From: Rhizobium sp. L51/94
GTDB lineage: Bacteria; Pseudomonadota; Alphaproteobacteria; Rhizobiales; Rhizobiaceae
DNA length: 64,000 nt
NCBI RefSeq assembly: GCF_019355555.1
Contig: NZ_CP072142.1
Span: forward strand, 744,001-808,000
Direction: 5' to 3'
Part shown: piece by piece, positions 44,021 to 53,545 of the stretch
Layout of the letters: each line of letters starts with the position of its first letter
How positions within the stretch are numbered: position 1 is the stretch's first letter
The notes under the pieces: generated by a model
What the model was told of the DNA's origin: nothing
The model's input: the letters and a program-made list of their open reading frames with translations, nothing else
Database searches by the model: none
Program-made: the position numbers and the translations under genes

Positions 44021-44532
44021 AAATGTCTGGGGTGCACCGTTCGGATCCCATCAAGCGCGAAGAAGAATCTATATTTTGAATTGCTAGCAGCTCGATGGCT
44101 AAATCAGCTCTAGGCGGAGATCTAACCGGGATCGGCTCTACAACGTGTTTCACGAATGCCTGTTACTCTAAGAATTTGAGTTTACTCACATTTTTCGCTA
44201 TTGTTTGTGTCGGCCGTTGGTATCTCTTCAAGAACCAAGAGCTCTGCATTCAATCGCTTGAGGAGTATACCGCAAGCCCCTCTCTCATTCACGACGGGTT
44301 TCCAATAGTTGGATAGATCGCCCGACCGAGGACTGCTGAAAACCGCCTGTTCCCAAAATGCCGTCGGATGCAATGTTGGTCAGAGCCACAACTGTCAGGC
44401 CGCGGCTGGGTCCGTGAACCAACTCTATCTACAGGCGCCGCCGCAGCACTACCACGTGCCGCAAGCCGCCGCAGATGCCACACAACGCTGGTCTTGCTTA
44501 GACTTAAGCTTTTTCGTCATAAGATTCTTCTC
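44021..44532. other. Intergenic around a beta-lactamase-family remnant
   Basis: No intact gene. A doubtful plus-strand frame (44095-44316) has no family. The interval 44330-44450 holds a serine-hydrolase relic on the minus strand, described separately. Confidence 0.35.
44330..44450 (-). pseudogene. Class C beta-lactamase-like serine hydrolase remnant
   Basis: Minus-strand frames give SWFTDPAA and, after a shift, GLTVVALTNIASDGILGT, which together match the last conserved strand of beta-lactamase-family serine hydrolases (HSWFVDPxxGLTVVALTNT). A stop and frameshift interrupt it. Only about 40 codons are left. Confidence 0.35.
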
Positions 44533-45192
44533 TCAATCCCTGTCGGGGGCGCCCAGGGGGAAATAACTACGGTAGGGTCGCGCATCTTCAACGCAACGCG
44601 CGACCGAAAGGCGGGCGAGCAAGCGAGTACGATAGGCTTTGAGCGTAACGTGCTTATCCGCGATCGGGTTCGTCCAGTCGGCATAGAACAGCGCGGGGGC
44701 GGCGGCGCAGTCGGCAAGGGTGAAATCTCCGCCGCACGCCCACTCTCGGCCCGCCAGTTCGCCGTCGAGCCAGGTATAGATCCTGTCCAGATCGGCGCGG
44801 GCCCGCTTGACACCGTATGGGTCGCGGTGTTCCTCGGGGCGCAGCGCGTTGCCAACGATCACTGTCATAACGTTCATCACGTAATTGTCGAATACGCGGT
44901 CCATCATCCGCACCTTGACTGCCGCCGCGGGATCGTCGGGTATCAGTTTCACAGGACCAGGGCGGACCGACTCGAGATATTCAACAATTGCCGTTGCCTC
45001 AAACACCGCGTCATCGCCGTCGACAAGCAGTGGGAACTTGCCAGCCGCCGAGAGACGGGAAAGCTCGGAACTATTCTTAGGATGATCAGGACCGATCATC
45101 CTGAATTCGAACGGCGTGTCGTTCTCGTAGAATGCTATCTGCGCCTTCCAAGTATAGGACGAAAATGGATGACCGAAGAGATGGATTACCAT
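44533..45192 (-). CDS. Glutathione S-transferase
   Basis: A 219-residue GST. The thioredoxin-like N-domain begins IHLFGHPFSSYTWKAQIAFY with the glutathione-site serine and has the cis-Pro in KFPLL and VFEATAIVEYLE. The helical C-domain contains WACGGDFTLADCAAAPALFY. It conjugates glutathione to electrophiles in the cytoplasm. It overlaps the dihydrofolate-reductase-like gene by seven bases and is the last gene of a six-gene minus-strand series. Confidence 0.85.
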   Translation of the reverse strand: MVIHLFGHPFSSYTWKAQIAFYENDTPFEFRMIGPDHPKNSSELSRLSAAGKFPLLVDGDDAVFEATAIVEYLESVRPGPVKLIPDDPAAAVKVRMMDRVFDNYVMNVMTVIVGNALRPEEHRDPYGVKRARADLDRIYTWLDGELAGREWACGGDFTLADCAAAPALFYADWTNPIADKHVTLKAYRTRLLARLSVARCVEDARPYRSYFPLGAPDRD

Positions 45193-45842
45193 GTGCCGTC
45201 CTTTATTTTCGCCTGTCGCTCCTCCTCAAGCGCGCTCTCAATCGCGCCGAAAGACCCCGTTTCGACCGGACCCGCTGGTTCGTAAGTGGCGATGACGGTG
45301 CCGCCAGGCGATACCTGATGATCGACCAGCCGGAGCGTGCCTGGCGACGTGCCGTTGCCGAACAACCGCTTGCCGCTGCCAAGCACGATCGGAAAGGTGT
45401 ACAACACCAGTCGGTCGAGCAGGCCCGCTGCGAGCAGCGCGGGATAGACCGTGCTCGATCCCTGGATCAACAGATCAGGGCCATCGCCCTGCTTGAGCCT
45501 CGCAACGTCATCGATGCAGCCCATCCGATGGCTGTTTGCCCATGGTAACGGTTGGCCACCTTTTGTCAGTACATATTTGTTCGCGGCGGTGAAGGCCTTG
45601 CCCATCGCTTCGCCGTCGGCGTAAGGCCAATAAGCGGCGAAGATGTCATAGGTCCGCCGCCCCAACAGCAGATCGTATGGCTGCGAAAAAAACTCGCCGA
45701 TCACGGTACCAACCTTCTCGTCTGCGATGGGAAACATCCAGCCGCCATTCGCGAACCCGCCTGTGGGGTCTTCCGTCGGGCCACCCGGTGCTTGTATGAC
45801 CCCATCGAGCGAGACGAACATGCCGCCAATAATCTTACGCAT
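45186..45842 (-). CDS. Dihydrofolate reductase/RibD-like domain protein
   Basis: A 218-residue RibD_C/DHFR-like protein of the YwjB/YyaP group: MRKIIGGMFVSLDGVIQAPG, LLLGRRTYDIFAAYWPYADG, YVLTKGGQPLPW, LLIQGSSTVYPALLAAGLLD and TFPIVLGSGKRLFG. These proteins bind NADPH, but most have no known substrate. GGGGAG lies seven bases before the ATG; the start overlaps the upstream gene by eight bases and the end overlaps the GST gene by seven. Confidence 0.85.
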   Translation of the reverse strand: MRKIIGGMFVSLDGVIQAPGGPTEDPTGGFANGGWMFPIADEKVGTVIGEFFSQPYDLLLGRRTYDIFAAYWPYADGEAMGKAFTAANKYVLTKGGQPLPWANSHRMGCIDDVARLKQGDGPDLLIQGSSTVYPALLAAGLLDRLVLYTFPIVLGSGKRLFGNGTSPGTLRLVDHQVSPGGTVIATYEPAGPVETGSFGAIESALEEERQAKIKDGTW

Positions 45843-46329
45843 CGCGCGTCTCCCCAGCCCGCGCCGCTTCGATCTTGGCGATGTCAATCTTGCGCATCTT
45901 CATCATCGCTTCCATCACGCGTTTGGCAGCAGCGGGGTCAGGGTCGACCATCCCGTCCATCAGCGCGCGGGGTACGATTTGCCACGAAAAGCCCCATCGA
46001 TCCTTGCACCAACTGCACATGCTCTCTGTACCGCCATTTCCAACGATCGCGTTCCAGTAGCGATCGGTTTCTTCCTGAGTGTCAGTGAAGACTTGGAAGC
46101 TGACCGCCTCGTTGGGGCTGAAGCGCGCGCCCCCGTTCAGTCCAACGAATGACTGGCCGAGGACAGTGAACTCGACGGTGATCTCCTCGCCACGCTTAGT
46201 CGAGGGATTGTCCGCAGGGGAGTCTTGCCCCGAGCCGACATGGCTGTTGGGGAACACGCTCGCATAAAATTCGGCCGCCTCGCGGGCCTTGCCGTGGTCG
46301 AACCATAAACAGGTGGTGATCTTCGCCAT
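45835..46329 (-). CDS. VOC-family protein, PhnB/3-demethylubiquinone-methyltransferase-like
   Basis: A 164-residue glyoxalase-fold protein: ITTCLWFDHGKAREAAEFYA, SVFPNSHVGS, and CSWCKDRWGFSWQIVPRALM. The C-terminus AAAKRVMEAMMKMRKIDIAK is typical of the PhnB-like group. The family binds a metal and small substrates; no specific reaction can be named. It lies 11 bases after another VOC gene and overlaps the dihydrofolate-reductase-like gene. Confidence 0.85.
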   Translation of the reverse strand: MAKITTCLWFDHGKAREAAEFYASVFPNSHVGSGQDSPADNPSTKRGEEITVEFTVLGQSFVGLNGGARFSPNEAVSFQVFTDTQEETDRYWNAIVGNGGTESMCSWCKDRWGFSWQIVPRALMDGMVDPDPAAAKRVMEAMMKMRKIDIAKIEAARAGETRDA

Positions 46330-46340
46330 TGTCTCTCTTC

Positions 46341-47105
46341 CTACTTGCCGCCGACCAGCGCAAAAGCAGCGCCTTGCGGATCATTGCCCATGATGATGTG
46401 CATGCCGCCCGGCACCTCATGGGGTCCCATCGTCACTGTACCACCGCCCCGCTCGATCCGCCCTTGGGCTGCTTCGATCGAGGGAACGTTAAAATAATAG
46501 CTCCAGCGTGTCGGCCAGCCGGCGCCGGCGGTCATCGCAGCACCAATCCTATGGCCGGCATGATCGATGAAGCAGTACTCGCCCATTTCACTCATCGGCA
46601 TCGTTTCGCTATTCTCCCAGTCGAACAATTCGCCATAGAAGGCGAGCGCGGCCCTGTGGTCACTGGTAACAAGCTCGTTCCAGCCACAATGCCCAGGCGT
46701 GCTAGCGTGAAACGCCCGGGACGCCTGCTGACTGTCGCCGCGCATAATGTAGGACACCATCCCTTGCGGATCGGCGACCATCGCATAACGGCCGACGCCG
46801 GGAATATCTTGCGGGCCCATTAGAACCTTGCCGCCGAGCGACTTGGCTTTCTCAGCTATACCATCGACGTCCTGAACCCCGATGTAGCAAAACCAGCCGG
46901 GTTTCATCGGGGTACCCTCCGGTAGCGTCAGTAGGCCGCCCACGTCTTGTCCGTCTGGCGCAGTCAGAATGCGGTAGTCGCGGGTGCCTTCCATTCCTGA
47001 AGTAGCGATGCTCCAGCCGACGACATCGGCATAGAATGTTTGCGCGCCGTCGGCGTCGGTGGTCATAAGTTCGTACCAGATCGGAGTGCCTGCTGGATTG
47101 GTCAT
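46341..47105 (-). CDS. Two-domain VOC (glyoxalase/dioxygenase-fold) protein
   Basis: A 254-residue protein with two glyoxalase-like modules: first MTNPAGTPIWYELMTTDADG to GVGRYAMVADPQGMVSYIM, second GHCGWNELVTSDHRAALAFY to MHIIMGNDPQGAAFALVGG. These resemble the CFP32/YDR-type VOC proteins, which can act as hydroxylases or resistance proteins. It lies 169 bases after the SRPBCC gene and is followed closely by the next VOC gene. Confidence 0.85.
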   Translation of the reverse strand: MTNPAGTPIWYELMTTDADGAQTFYADVVGWSIATSGMEGTRDYRILTAPDGQDVGGLLTLPEGTPMKPGWFCYIGVQDVDGIAEKAKSLGGKVLMGPQDIPGVGRYAMVADPQGMVSYIMRGDSQQASRAFHASTPGHCGWNELVTSDHRAALAFYGELFDWENSETMPMSEMGEYCFIDHAGHRIGAAMTAGAGWPTRWSYYFNVPSIEAAQGRIERGGGTVTMGPHEVPGGMHIIMGNDPQGAAFALVGGK

Positions 47106-47274
47106 TTCGTCGGTCCTTCTGCTGGATGATGATTGATCAACGGTCGCACGAAAGCCGCCTAAACGAGGCGCTAGTCGTCGAGCAGCATGGTCTTCCGCTT
47201 GACGACATTCTGAGGTCTACCATCGAAGACTGCCATCTGATCAAAATGGTCTGATCAGATGGCTCAGCAACGAT

Positions 47275-47772
47275 CTAGCTGGCCGACTGGTGAATAAGAA
47301 ACTCTGCCAATCTATCGAAAGTGCTGTTCCAACCCATTGAATGACTTTTTGCGCTCTGTACTGTTTTAAAACCGGTCTGGCTAAAGTGCATTCGCGTTCC
47401 TCCATTCGGCAATTCCTCGAGGCGGACAACGATGTGGGTCTGCACGTCAGGACCATCTTCGTGGTTCGGAGTCTCCCAGGCAAAGGTGAATTCCAAACGC
47501 TCAGGCGGCATTACGACGAGATATCTACCTGATTGCCAAAGGAGGATGTCTTCAGGATTGTCTGATTTGAGACAGGCCCGCCATGCTCCTCCTACCCGGA
47601 CATCCGCATCGAATTCGGCGGCACGATAAAAGTGCGGGCCGTGCCATCGGATCGGCGCATCCGGCTGTGTCCATGCTCTCCATACTTGTTCGCGCGGGGC
47701 AGCAAAGTCCCGAATTATCGTCAAGGGACGCAGCACAGCTCTGTCTCCGATACTCTCGTTAGGCTCACGCAT
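47275..47772 (-). CDS. SRPBCC/AHSA1-family protein
   Basis: A 165-residue AHSA1 (SRPBCC) protein: LTIIRDFAAPREQVWRAWTQ, RVGGAWRACLKS, PPERLEFTFAWETPNHEDGP and a final NSTFDRLAEFLIHQ. The fold forms a deep hydrophobic pocket. The ATG at 47772 lies inside the end of the upstream ArsR gene (eight-base overlap), the classical ArsR-AHSA1 pair. Confidence 0.85.
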   Translation of the reverse strand: MREPNESIGDRAVLRPLTIIRDFAAPREQVWRAWTQPDAPIRWHGPHFYRAAEFDADVRVGGAWRACLKSDNPEDILLWQSGRYLVVMPPERLEFTFAWETPNHEDGPDVQTHIVVRLEELPNGGTRMHFSQTGFKTVQSAKSHSMGWNSTFDRLAEFLIHQSAS

Positions 47773-48109
47773 CTTTTGAAGCCTGGGCCTCTGGCGTTTC
47801 AAGATAGGCTGCCAGGCGATCAAAACTCCCTTCCCAATGAACACGGCACTTCTCGATCCAATCGGTCACTTCAGCAAATTCAGATGCTTGAAGCTTTGCC
47901 GGTCGTGCGATCGACTTGATTGGCTGACTGCGCGTGACGAAGCCCGCGCGTTCCAGGACGGCCAAATGCTTCGCAACGGCTGGAACCGTCATCTGCAAAG
48001 GTCTTGCGAGGTCAGCAAGGGTCAACTCGCCGAGTGCAAGGCGGGCCAGCATTGCGCGGCGTGTCGGGTCAGCAAGTGCTGCAAATTTCATACTTAGAGG
48101 ATCGGTCAT
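47765..48109 (-). CDS. ArsR/SmtB-family transcriptional regulator
   Basis: A 114-residue winged-helix repressor: FAALADPTRRAMLARLALGE, then LTLADLARPLQMTVPAVAKH is the helix-turn-helix, LERAGFVTR the wing. No metal-binding Cys box (ELCVCDL) is present, so it is not a metal sensor of the usual kind. It is the first gene of the series ArsR-SRPBCC-VOC-VOC-DHFR-GST and probably controls it. An ATG was chosen at MTDPLSMKF, at the family N-terminus. Confidence 0.85.
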   Translation of the reverse strand: MTDPLSMKFAALADPTRRAMLARLALGELTLADLARPLQMTVPAVAKHLAVLERAGFVTRSQPIKSIARPAKLQASEFAEVTDWIEKCRVHWEGSFDRLAAYLETPEAQASKDA

Positions 48110-48297
48110 ATGTAAACCATTTGCTATATTTACCGAGTGGTATAGATTGATGGAGGATCGCTTGTCAATATCGGGATAAGGGTCCGCGACAGTCGCGTGC
48201 ATATCAATAAGGCCGACGTTCACGCATGACAGCTCGTGGAAATTCTGCATCTTCAGGCGTGCTTACCGAAACGGCGCAATTACCTGAGGAGAAAAAT

Positions 48298-48627
48298 ATG
48301 CCTAAGTTTGTCACAATCGGTTATGGCGACCAGGCCGGTAACGATCGAACCCCGCGCGCTGCCCGAGACATGGCGCGTGAACATGATGCCTCCCTGCGCC
48401 GCATGGGCGCGTTGATCGGCATCGCCGGCCAGCCCGTTCGAGTTCGCAACACCGATGCCATAAGAGTCGAAACAGAAGATGGAGCCTATATGGCTTCTTC
48501 CCTTCCAGTTGCGGGTTTTGCCGTCATTGAGGCAAAAGATCTTGAAGAGGCTATCGAGATGGTATCCAAAGCGCCTTGTGCCGTGGCCCACGGCGTCGTT
48601 GAAGTGTGGCCGCTGCAAGACGAGTGA
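48298..48627 (+). CDS. YCII-related domain protein
   Basis: A 109-residue YCII/DGPF-domain protein: MPKFVTIGYGDQAG, SLPVAGFAVIEAKDLEEAIE and GVVEVWPLQDE at the end. YCII proteins have a ferredoxin-like fold and unknown, possibly enzymatic, roles. GAGGAG precedes the ATG. It is divergent from the ArsR operon with about 190 bases between, so both may share control. Confidence 0.75.
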   Translation: MPKFVTIGYGDQAGNDRTPRAARDMAREHDASLRRMGALIGIAGQPVRVRNTDAIRVETEDGAYMASSLPVAGFAVIEAKDLEEAIEMVSKAPCAVAHGVVEVWPLQDE

Positions 48628-48923
48628 TCGCGTCGTACTGATTTGTTCAATGAGACCGGACGTTATTCCAACGTCATGCCGGACGCGTATCCGACGCAGA
48701 GCCGTCCAGGTTCAGCGTCTTTGGCAGCTATAGGAACCTAGTATGCCCATCTGTTGAGCGTCTTTGAGACGAACCGTTGGAGCGCTACACGATTTCATTA
48801 GGCTGCTCTCGAATACGTGGTAGGCTTCGATACGGGACTGAAGCTCTGTTGCTCAGTTACCGACGTCCACGCCGGGAAAGGCTTTCGCTGTGCGAGCCTC
48901 CGGGTTTTCAAGGACAATTTCTA

Positions 48924-49949
48924 ATGACAATTGCTGCAACTCCTCCGCCGCAGGGCGCGATGAGCCTCGGTCTTGCTATTGTCGCGTCATCTAACGCGCC
49001 GATGTTACTGTTGGACCTCAAGCTTTCGGTCGTCGCTGCTAGCGACTCGTTCTGCGGTGAGTTTGAAATCGACGCCGACACAATTTTAAACAAGCCTTTC
49101 GCCGAAATTGGTCACGGCGAATGGAACTTCCGAACGCTGTCATTGCTGCTGGAAGCAACGGCGTCGGGCAGTGCAGCCGTTCAAGCGTACGAAATTACTC
49201 TCCATCGAGACGGAAAGCTGCCGAGATGCCTGGTTCTAAATGCCCAGAAGCTGGCGTACGGAGACCTCGAAAACGAACGCCTATTGCTCTCAATCCTTGA
49301 CGTCACCGATGCCCGGCTTGCCGAAAAGCAAAAGGACGAGCTGATTGCGGAGAAGGCTGTGCTACCGCAGGAAGTCCAACACCGCGTTGCCAACAGTCTG
49401 CAGATCATCGCTAGCATTCTCTTGCAGAGTACCCGGCGGGTGAATTCCGACGAAAGCCGCTCGCATTTGAAGCTCGCTCATGGCCGGGTGATGTCGATTG
49501 CTGCGGTTCAGCGACAGCTCGCGTCGACCAACACAGGCGACGTCCATCTACGAACCTACTTTACCCATCTTTGCGACAGCCTTGGCGCCTCCATGATCCT
49601 CGATCCTGAGGAGATCACGATAGACGTCGACGTTGACGGCAGTGTCGCCAAGGCAACCGTTTCTGTGAGTCTAGGTCTGATCGTTACGGAATTGGTTATC
49701 AACGCTTTGAAGCATGCCTTTCCAAACCATCGGAGGGGCAAGATCATAGTGGCCTATCGCGCCAATCAAGCGGGATGGGTGCTGTCGGTGGACGACGACG
49801 GCGTCGGGATGTCACTTGATCCCGTTGTATCCAAACCTGGCCTTGGCACGGGCATCGTCGAGGCGATGGCTAAACAGCTCCAGGCTAAATTCACAGTCAC
49901 CGATAATCATCCTGGGTCAAGGGCGAGCGTCGCCTGTCAAGTGATGTAA
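48924..49949 (+). CDS. HisKA_2 sensor histidine kinase with PAS-like sensor
   Basis: A 341-residue soluble kinase. Residues 15-130 form a PAS-like sensor (PMLLLDLKLSVVAASDSFCG). The HisKA_2 dimer helix is LPQEVQHRVANSLQIIASIL with the phospho-His (about 155); the ATPase domain has VTELVINALKHAF (N box), SVDDDGVGM (G1) and GLGTGIVEAM (G2). Such kinases work with single-domain or PhyR-like regulators in rhizobial stress signalling. A single-domain response regulator follows after 60 bases. Confidence 0.85.
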   Translation: MTIAATPPPQGAMSLGLAIVASSNAPMLLLDLKLSVVAASDSFCGEFEIDADTILNKPFAEIGHGEWNFRTLSLLLEATASGSAAVQAYEITLHRDGKLPRCLVLNAQKLAYGDLENERLLLSILDVTDARLAEKQKDELIAEKAVLPQEVQHRVANSLQIIASILLQSTRRVNSDESRSHLKLAHGRVMSIAAVQRQLASTNTGDVHLRTYFTHLCDSLGASMILDPEEITIDVDVDGSVAKATVSVSLGLIVTELVINALKHAFPNHRRGKIIVAYRANQAGWVLSVDDDGVGMSLDPVVSKPGLGTGIVEAMAKQLQAKFTVTDNHPGSRASVACQVM

Positions 49950-50009
49950 TCAGCCTAACTCACAGCCGCTCTGCTTGAGGTGGCCGGACATGAATGGGAA
50001 AGCAATAAA

Positions 50010-50375
50010 ATGGAAGATCGTATTGTGGTTCTTGTGGTGGAAGACGAGGCTATCATCAGGATGGCGCTTGTGAGCGCGCTGGAAGACGCGGGATTTGAGG
50101 TCTTTGACGCCCAAAATGCCGACACGGCTATCGATTGCCTGATCTTAAACACGAACATTCAAGTGGTGTTCACCGATATCGAGATGCCTGGTAGCATCGA
50201 TGGGTTGAAGCTGGCTGCCGCAATCAGCGACGGTTGGCCGCCGATAAAGATCATCGTGACGTCTCGCTATCACGCCATTGAGCCAGGCACGTTGCCGGTC
50301 GAAGGGCTATTCCTAGCAAAGCCGTATCACACAGCTGATGTCGTTGAATCAATTCATCAACTAATGGCAGCCTAA
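50010..50375 (+). CDS. Single-domain response regulator (receiver only)
   Basis: A 121-residue receiver domain. The acidic pair is in VVEDEAII, the phospho-acceptor Asp in VVFTDIEMPG (about 55), the conserved Ser/Thr in IIVTSRYH and the Lys in LFLAKPYHT. No output domain exists, so it passes phosphate on or acts by binding. It follows the HisKA_2 kinase and is its probable partner. Confidence 0.85.
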   Translation: MEDRIVVLVVEDEAIIRMALVSALEDAGFEVFDAQNADTAIDCLILNTNIQVVFTDIEMPGSIDGLKLAAAISDGWPPIKIIVTSRYHAIEPGTLPVEGLFLAKPYHTADVVESIHQLMAA

Positions 50376-50507
50376 GTTCCATAGATCACCTAAAACCATC
50401 GCGGAAATTCGCAAGTCACACAGCGTGTACATAGAACAGCGGCGACCAGTTGAGTCGCCACTGGAGTTGATAAAGCGTTCCCTTTGCTAAGCTATTTACT
50501 GACTGCC

Positions 50508-51455
50508 TTAGTCGCTCAAGACATTAAGGATGATCTTCCCTTTGTTTCGAGCTCTTGTTCCCTCCAACATCTCATGCGCAGCAATCGCGTCTGATAGTGG
50601 CAGCACGTCGCCGACGTTGGTTTTTAGAAATCCTTCATCGACCATTGCGGCGATCTCATTCAATTCGGCTGTCGATACTGCGACCAGGAAGAACGCTGCG
50701 GTGACACCGTGTTTTGATGCAAGCTCCTGATCGGGCTTGGACACTGCAGATACAAGCTTCCCGCCTTTTTTCAGGACAGCGAAAGATCGGGTCTGGGTCT
50801 CACCTCCGACGAGGTCGATGACGGCATCCACCTCGAATACCTGCTCTTCGAACCGACTGGCACGATGGTCGATGACCTGGTCGGCTCCCAGACTTTTGAT
50901 TTCATCGACGTCCCCGGCACTTCCTGTTGCGATGACCCTGATGCCCGCTTTGTGCGCGAGTTGGACCGCGTAGGCGCCGACGTTGCCGGCAGCACCGTGG
51001 ATGAGGACACTGTTTCCTTGCTTCAAACCGGCCTGATCGAACAGAGCCTGTTTGGCCGTGACGGCGATCACCGGAATCGAAGCAGCTTCGATGTCGTCGA
51101 TTGTCTTCGGCTTGAGAGCGATCATGGTAGCGCTGGCGATGGCATAGTCGGCGTAAGCGCCGATGAAGCGGGGGTTCGTGACGCCGTAGACAGCGTCGCC
51201 TGCTTTGAAGGAGCGAACGTTTTCCCCGACGGCTTCGACGACGCCACAGATATCCGATCCGAGTGTCAGGGGCAGGGGCTGTGGAAGCGCACTGTGCCCA
51301 GAGCGGATCCACCCGTCCCAAGGACCGACACCTGCGGCGTGCACCTTCACCAGCACTTCGTCCGCTTCAGGAGCGGGACGCTCTATCTGCTCCGCGCGGA
51401 TGACTTCCGGGCCGCCAAACTCATGGACGCGGTAGGCTTTCATTGTGTTGCTCAT
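50508..51455 (-). CDS. Zinc-free NADP-dependent quinone oxidoreductase-like alcohol dehydrogenase
   Basis: A 315-residue MDR-family enzyme: MKAYRVHEFGGPEVIRAEQI, VKVHAAGVGPWDGWIRSG, PLTLGSDICGVVEAVGENV, cofactor motif IHGAAGNVGAYAVQLAH (about 148-164) and VIDLVGGETQTRSFAVLKKG. No structural or catalytic zinc ligands are seen, so it belongs with NADPH:quinone reductases. CAGGAGAACTGAA precedes the ATG. It stands alone, 150 bases from emrB. Confidence 0.85.
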   Translation of the reverse strand: MSNTMKAYRVHEFGGPEVIRAEQIERPAPEADEVLVKVHAAGVGPWDGWIRSGHSALPQPLPLTLGSDICGVVEAVGENVRSFKAGDAVYGVTNPRFIGAYADYAIASATMIALKPKTIDDIEAASIPVIAVTAKQALFDQAGLKQGNSVLIHGAAGNVGAYAVQLAHKAGIRVIATGSAGDVDEIKSLGADQVIDHRASRFEEQVFEVDAVIDLVGGETQTRSFAVLKKGGKLVSAVSKPDQELASKHGVTAAFFLVAVSTAELNEIAAMVDEGFLKTNVGDVLPLSDAIAAHEMLEGTRARNKGKIILNVLSD

Positions 51456-51604
51456 TTCAGTTCTCCTGTTTTTCAAGGTGGGTTTGAGTTGGTTCCAGCA
51501 ACTTCAGTTGGCTGCATTTTTAGCGGGACCGATGGAGTGGATCTTTTGTCATCGGGTCTGGGATGGACTGATTGGGACAAAATCGAAGTGGTTGCAGTGA
51601 CGCG

Positions 51605-53224
51605 TTAGTGCGCGCCTCCACCGGACACCTGACCAGGCTTCTTCAAAAGGAGTGATGCAAGCAGTGCGATCACAAGGGCTACCCCGAGCAGGTAGAAAGT
51701 ATCGCTGAAGGCAAGGATATTAGCCTGTTTACGTAATTTCAGAGCGATCCCGACCACGGCCTTGTGTGTGGCAAGTGCTTGGTCGCTGACGCCATGGCTC
51801 ATGAAGTAGGCCGTCAATTTTGCCACGCGGTCCCGGGTCGCATCTTGGAATACCGAGACAGAACTCGTGAGAATGTTTGAGTGGAACTGCTCACGCTTGG
51901 TGAGAAAGGTCTGCAGGACTGCGATGCCGACGGCGCCGCCAAGATTGCGCATCATGTTGAAGAGAGCTGAGGCCGAGCCTGCGTTTTCCTGCTCTATCCC
52001 CGATGTAGCGATTGCGGACAGCGGTGTGAAGACGAGAGCCTGACCGACGGCGCGTACGATGTTCGGCCAGAACAGCTGGTCGGTGGCATAGTCACCAGTC
52101 ATGTGGATGTTCATGAAGTTAGATACTGCGAAGAGGGCGAAGCCGACAATAATGAGCAGCCGGATATCGACCAGTTTCATCAGTCGTGGCACGAGCGGAA
52201 TGAGAAGCAGCTGTGGGAGGCCGGTCCAGGCGAGAACCATACCGATCTGCTCTGCATTATAACCTTGTATCCGGGTCAAATAGATCGGCAGGACGAAGAC
52301 CGAGCCGTAGAGAGCAACGCCGAGCATGAAGTTGGAAACAATGCCGAAGCCGAAGTTGCGACGAACGAGAAGGCGCAGGTTCAGTAGGGGATGGGCGGAC
52401 TTCAGCTCGATATAGAGGAACAGTATCAGTGAAACGGCCGCGATGATCGACAGGCGACGGATGAAGTCGGAACCGAACCAGTCTTCCTTATTGCCTTCTT
52501 CAAGTACGGTCTGCAGGGCGGCAAGGCCGACGGACATAGTGATGATACCCGGCCAGTCGCCCTTGGCAAGCAGGGATAGGTTCATCGGTGCCCGATCGAG
52601 GGAAGCCCAGAGCATGCCTAGCATCAGTACACCTGGTACCAGATTGACATAAAATATGTATTGCCAACCCCAGTTCTCAGTAAGGTATCCGCCAATCGTT
52701 GGTCCGATGGCCGGGGCGAAGGTTGCGGACAGGGCGAAAAGCGCGAGGCCGATCGGTTGCTTGGCTTTGGGCAGAAGCGTGATGATGATCGTGAAAGCCA
52801 TCGGGATAAGCACGCCGCCCGAAAAGCCCTGAATGGCGCGCAGGATGATCATCTGCTGAAGGTCGGCGGCAAAGGCGCAGGCGACCGAAAACAGCAGGAA
52901 GATGACGGCATTCGTCAAGAGATAAACGCGTACCGAGAACACACGGGCGAGCCAGGCGCTAAGCGGGATCACCACGATTTCGGCGATGAGGTAGGAGGTG
53001 GAAATCCAGCCGCCGTCATCCGAACCCGCACCGATCGCGCCCTGGATGTCGGCGAGCGATGCGTTGACAATCTGGATGTTGAGGACGGCCATGAATGCAC
53101 CGAGGGTCGAGCCGATGACGGCGCTCCACATGCGCAGTGGGCTCATCGCATGGGTAGGCGGGGCGGCCGTTGCCGAGGGCCCCGAAGCTGAATTGTTGTT
53201 CACTGCGATCTGAAGCGTTGCCAT
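51605..53224 (-). CDS. emrB: DHA2-family multidrug efflux MFS transporter (EmrB-like)
   Basis: A 539-residue inner-membrane protein with 14 predicted helices. Motif C-like GPTIGGYLTENWGWQYIFYV, DHA2 motif IQIVNASLADIQGAIGAG, and RAIQGFSGGVLIPMAFTIII are typical of EmrB. It forms a tripartite H+-driven drug pump with EmrA and an outer-membrane channel. AAGGAG precedes the ATG. emrA is 321 bases upstream on the same strand. Confidence 0.9.
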   Translation of the reverse strand: MATLQIAVNNNSASGPSATAAPPTHAMSPLRMWSAVIGSTLGAFMAVLNIQIVNASLADIQGAIGAGSDDGGWISTSYLIAEIVVIPLSAWLARVFSVRVYLLTNAVIFLLFSVACAFAADLQQMIILRAIQGFSGGVLIPMAFTIIITLLPKAKQPIGLALFALSATFAPAIGPTIGGYLTENWGWQYIFYVNLVPGVLMLGMLWASLDRAPMNLSLLAKGDWPGIITMSVGLAALQTVLEEGNKEDWFGSDFIRRLSIIAAVSLILFLYIELKSAHPLLNLRLLVRRNFGFGIVSNFMLGVALYGSVFVLPIYLTRIQGYNAEQIGMVLAWTGLPQLLLIPLVPRLMKLVDIRLLIIVGFALFAVSNFMNIHMTGDYATDQLFWPNIVRAVGQALVFTPLSAIATSGIEQENAGSASALFNMMRNLGGAVGIAVLQTFLTKREQFHSNILTSSVSVFQDATRDRVAKLTAYFMSHGVSDQALATHKAVVGIALKLRKQANILAFSDTFYLLGVALVIALLASLLLKKPGQVSGGGAH

Positions 53225-53314
53225 TGCCGTTCTCCTTCTGATGCCGAGACAGTCTCACAGGATGGCGCTCGCGATAATTGCGGAAAGATTGGAAGGATCA
53301 TCAAGCCAGACGGG

Positions 53315-53513
53315 TCAATCGCCGATCAGGCTGAGATCCTCCAGCCGAAGGGCCTGGAGTTCCCAGGCATTGCGCAGTGCTGGAAGCATGCGGTGGATGA
53401 CCTGACATTGCGACGGCAAGAAGCCGCCGGCTTGCGCGGTTCCGAAGGCGACGACGCTGACCGACGGGAGGTCTTTCGCCGACGATGGGCTTCAAGGAAA
53501 CGATGTCAAGCAT
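53315..53513 (-). other. Possible degraded frame between emrA and emrB
   Basis: A protein-like segment in two frames: MLDIVSLKPIVGERPPV, then in the next frame VSVVAFGTAQAGGFLPSQCQ, VIHRMLPALRNAWELQALRL and EDLSLIGD before a stop at 53315. It may be a frameshifted small gene of the operon. I do not recognise the family. Confidence 0.25.
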
Positions 53514-53545
53514 GGTTTCAACTCCATTCGATGTCGCTCCGGCGC

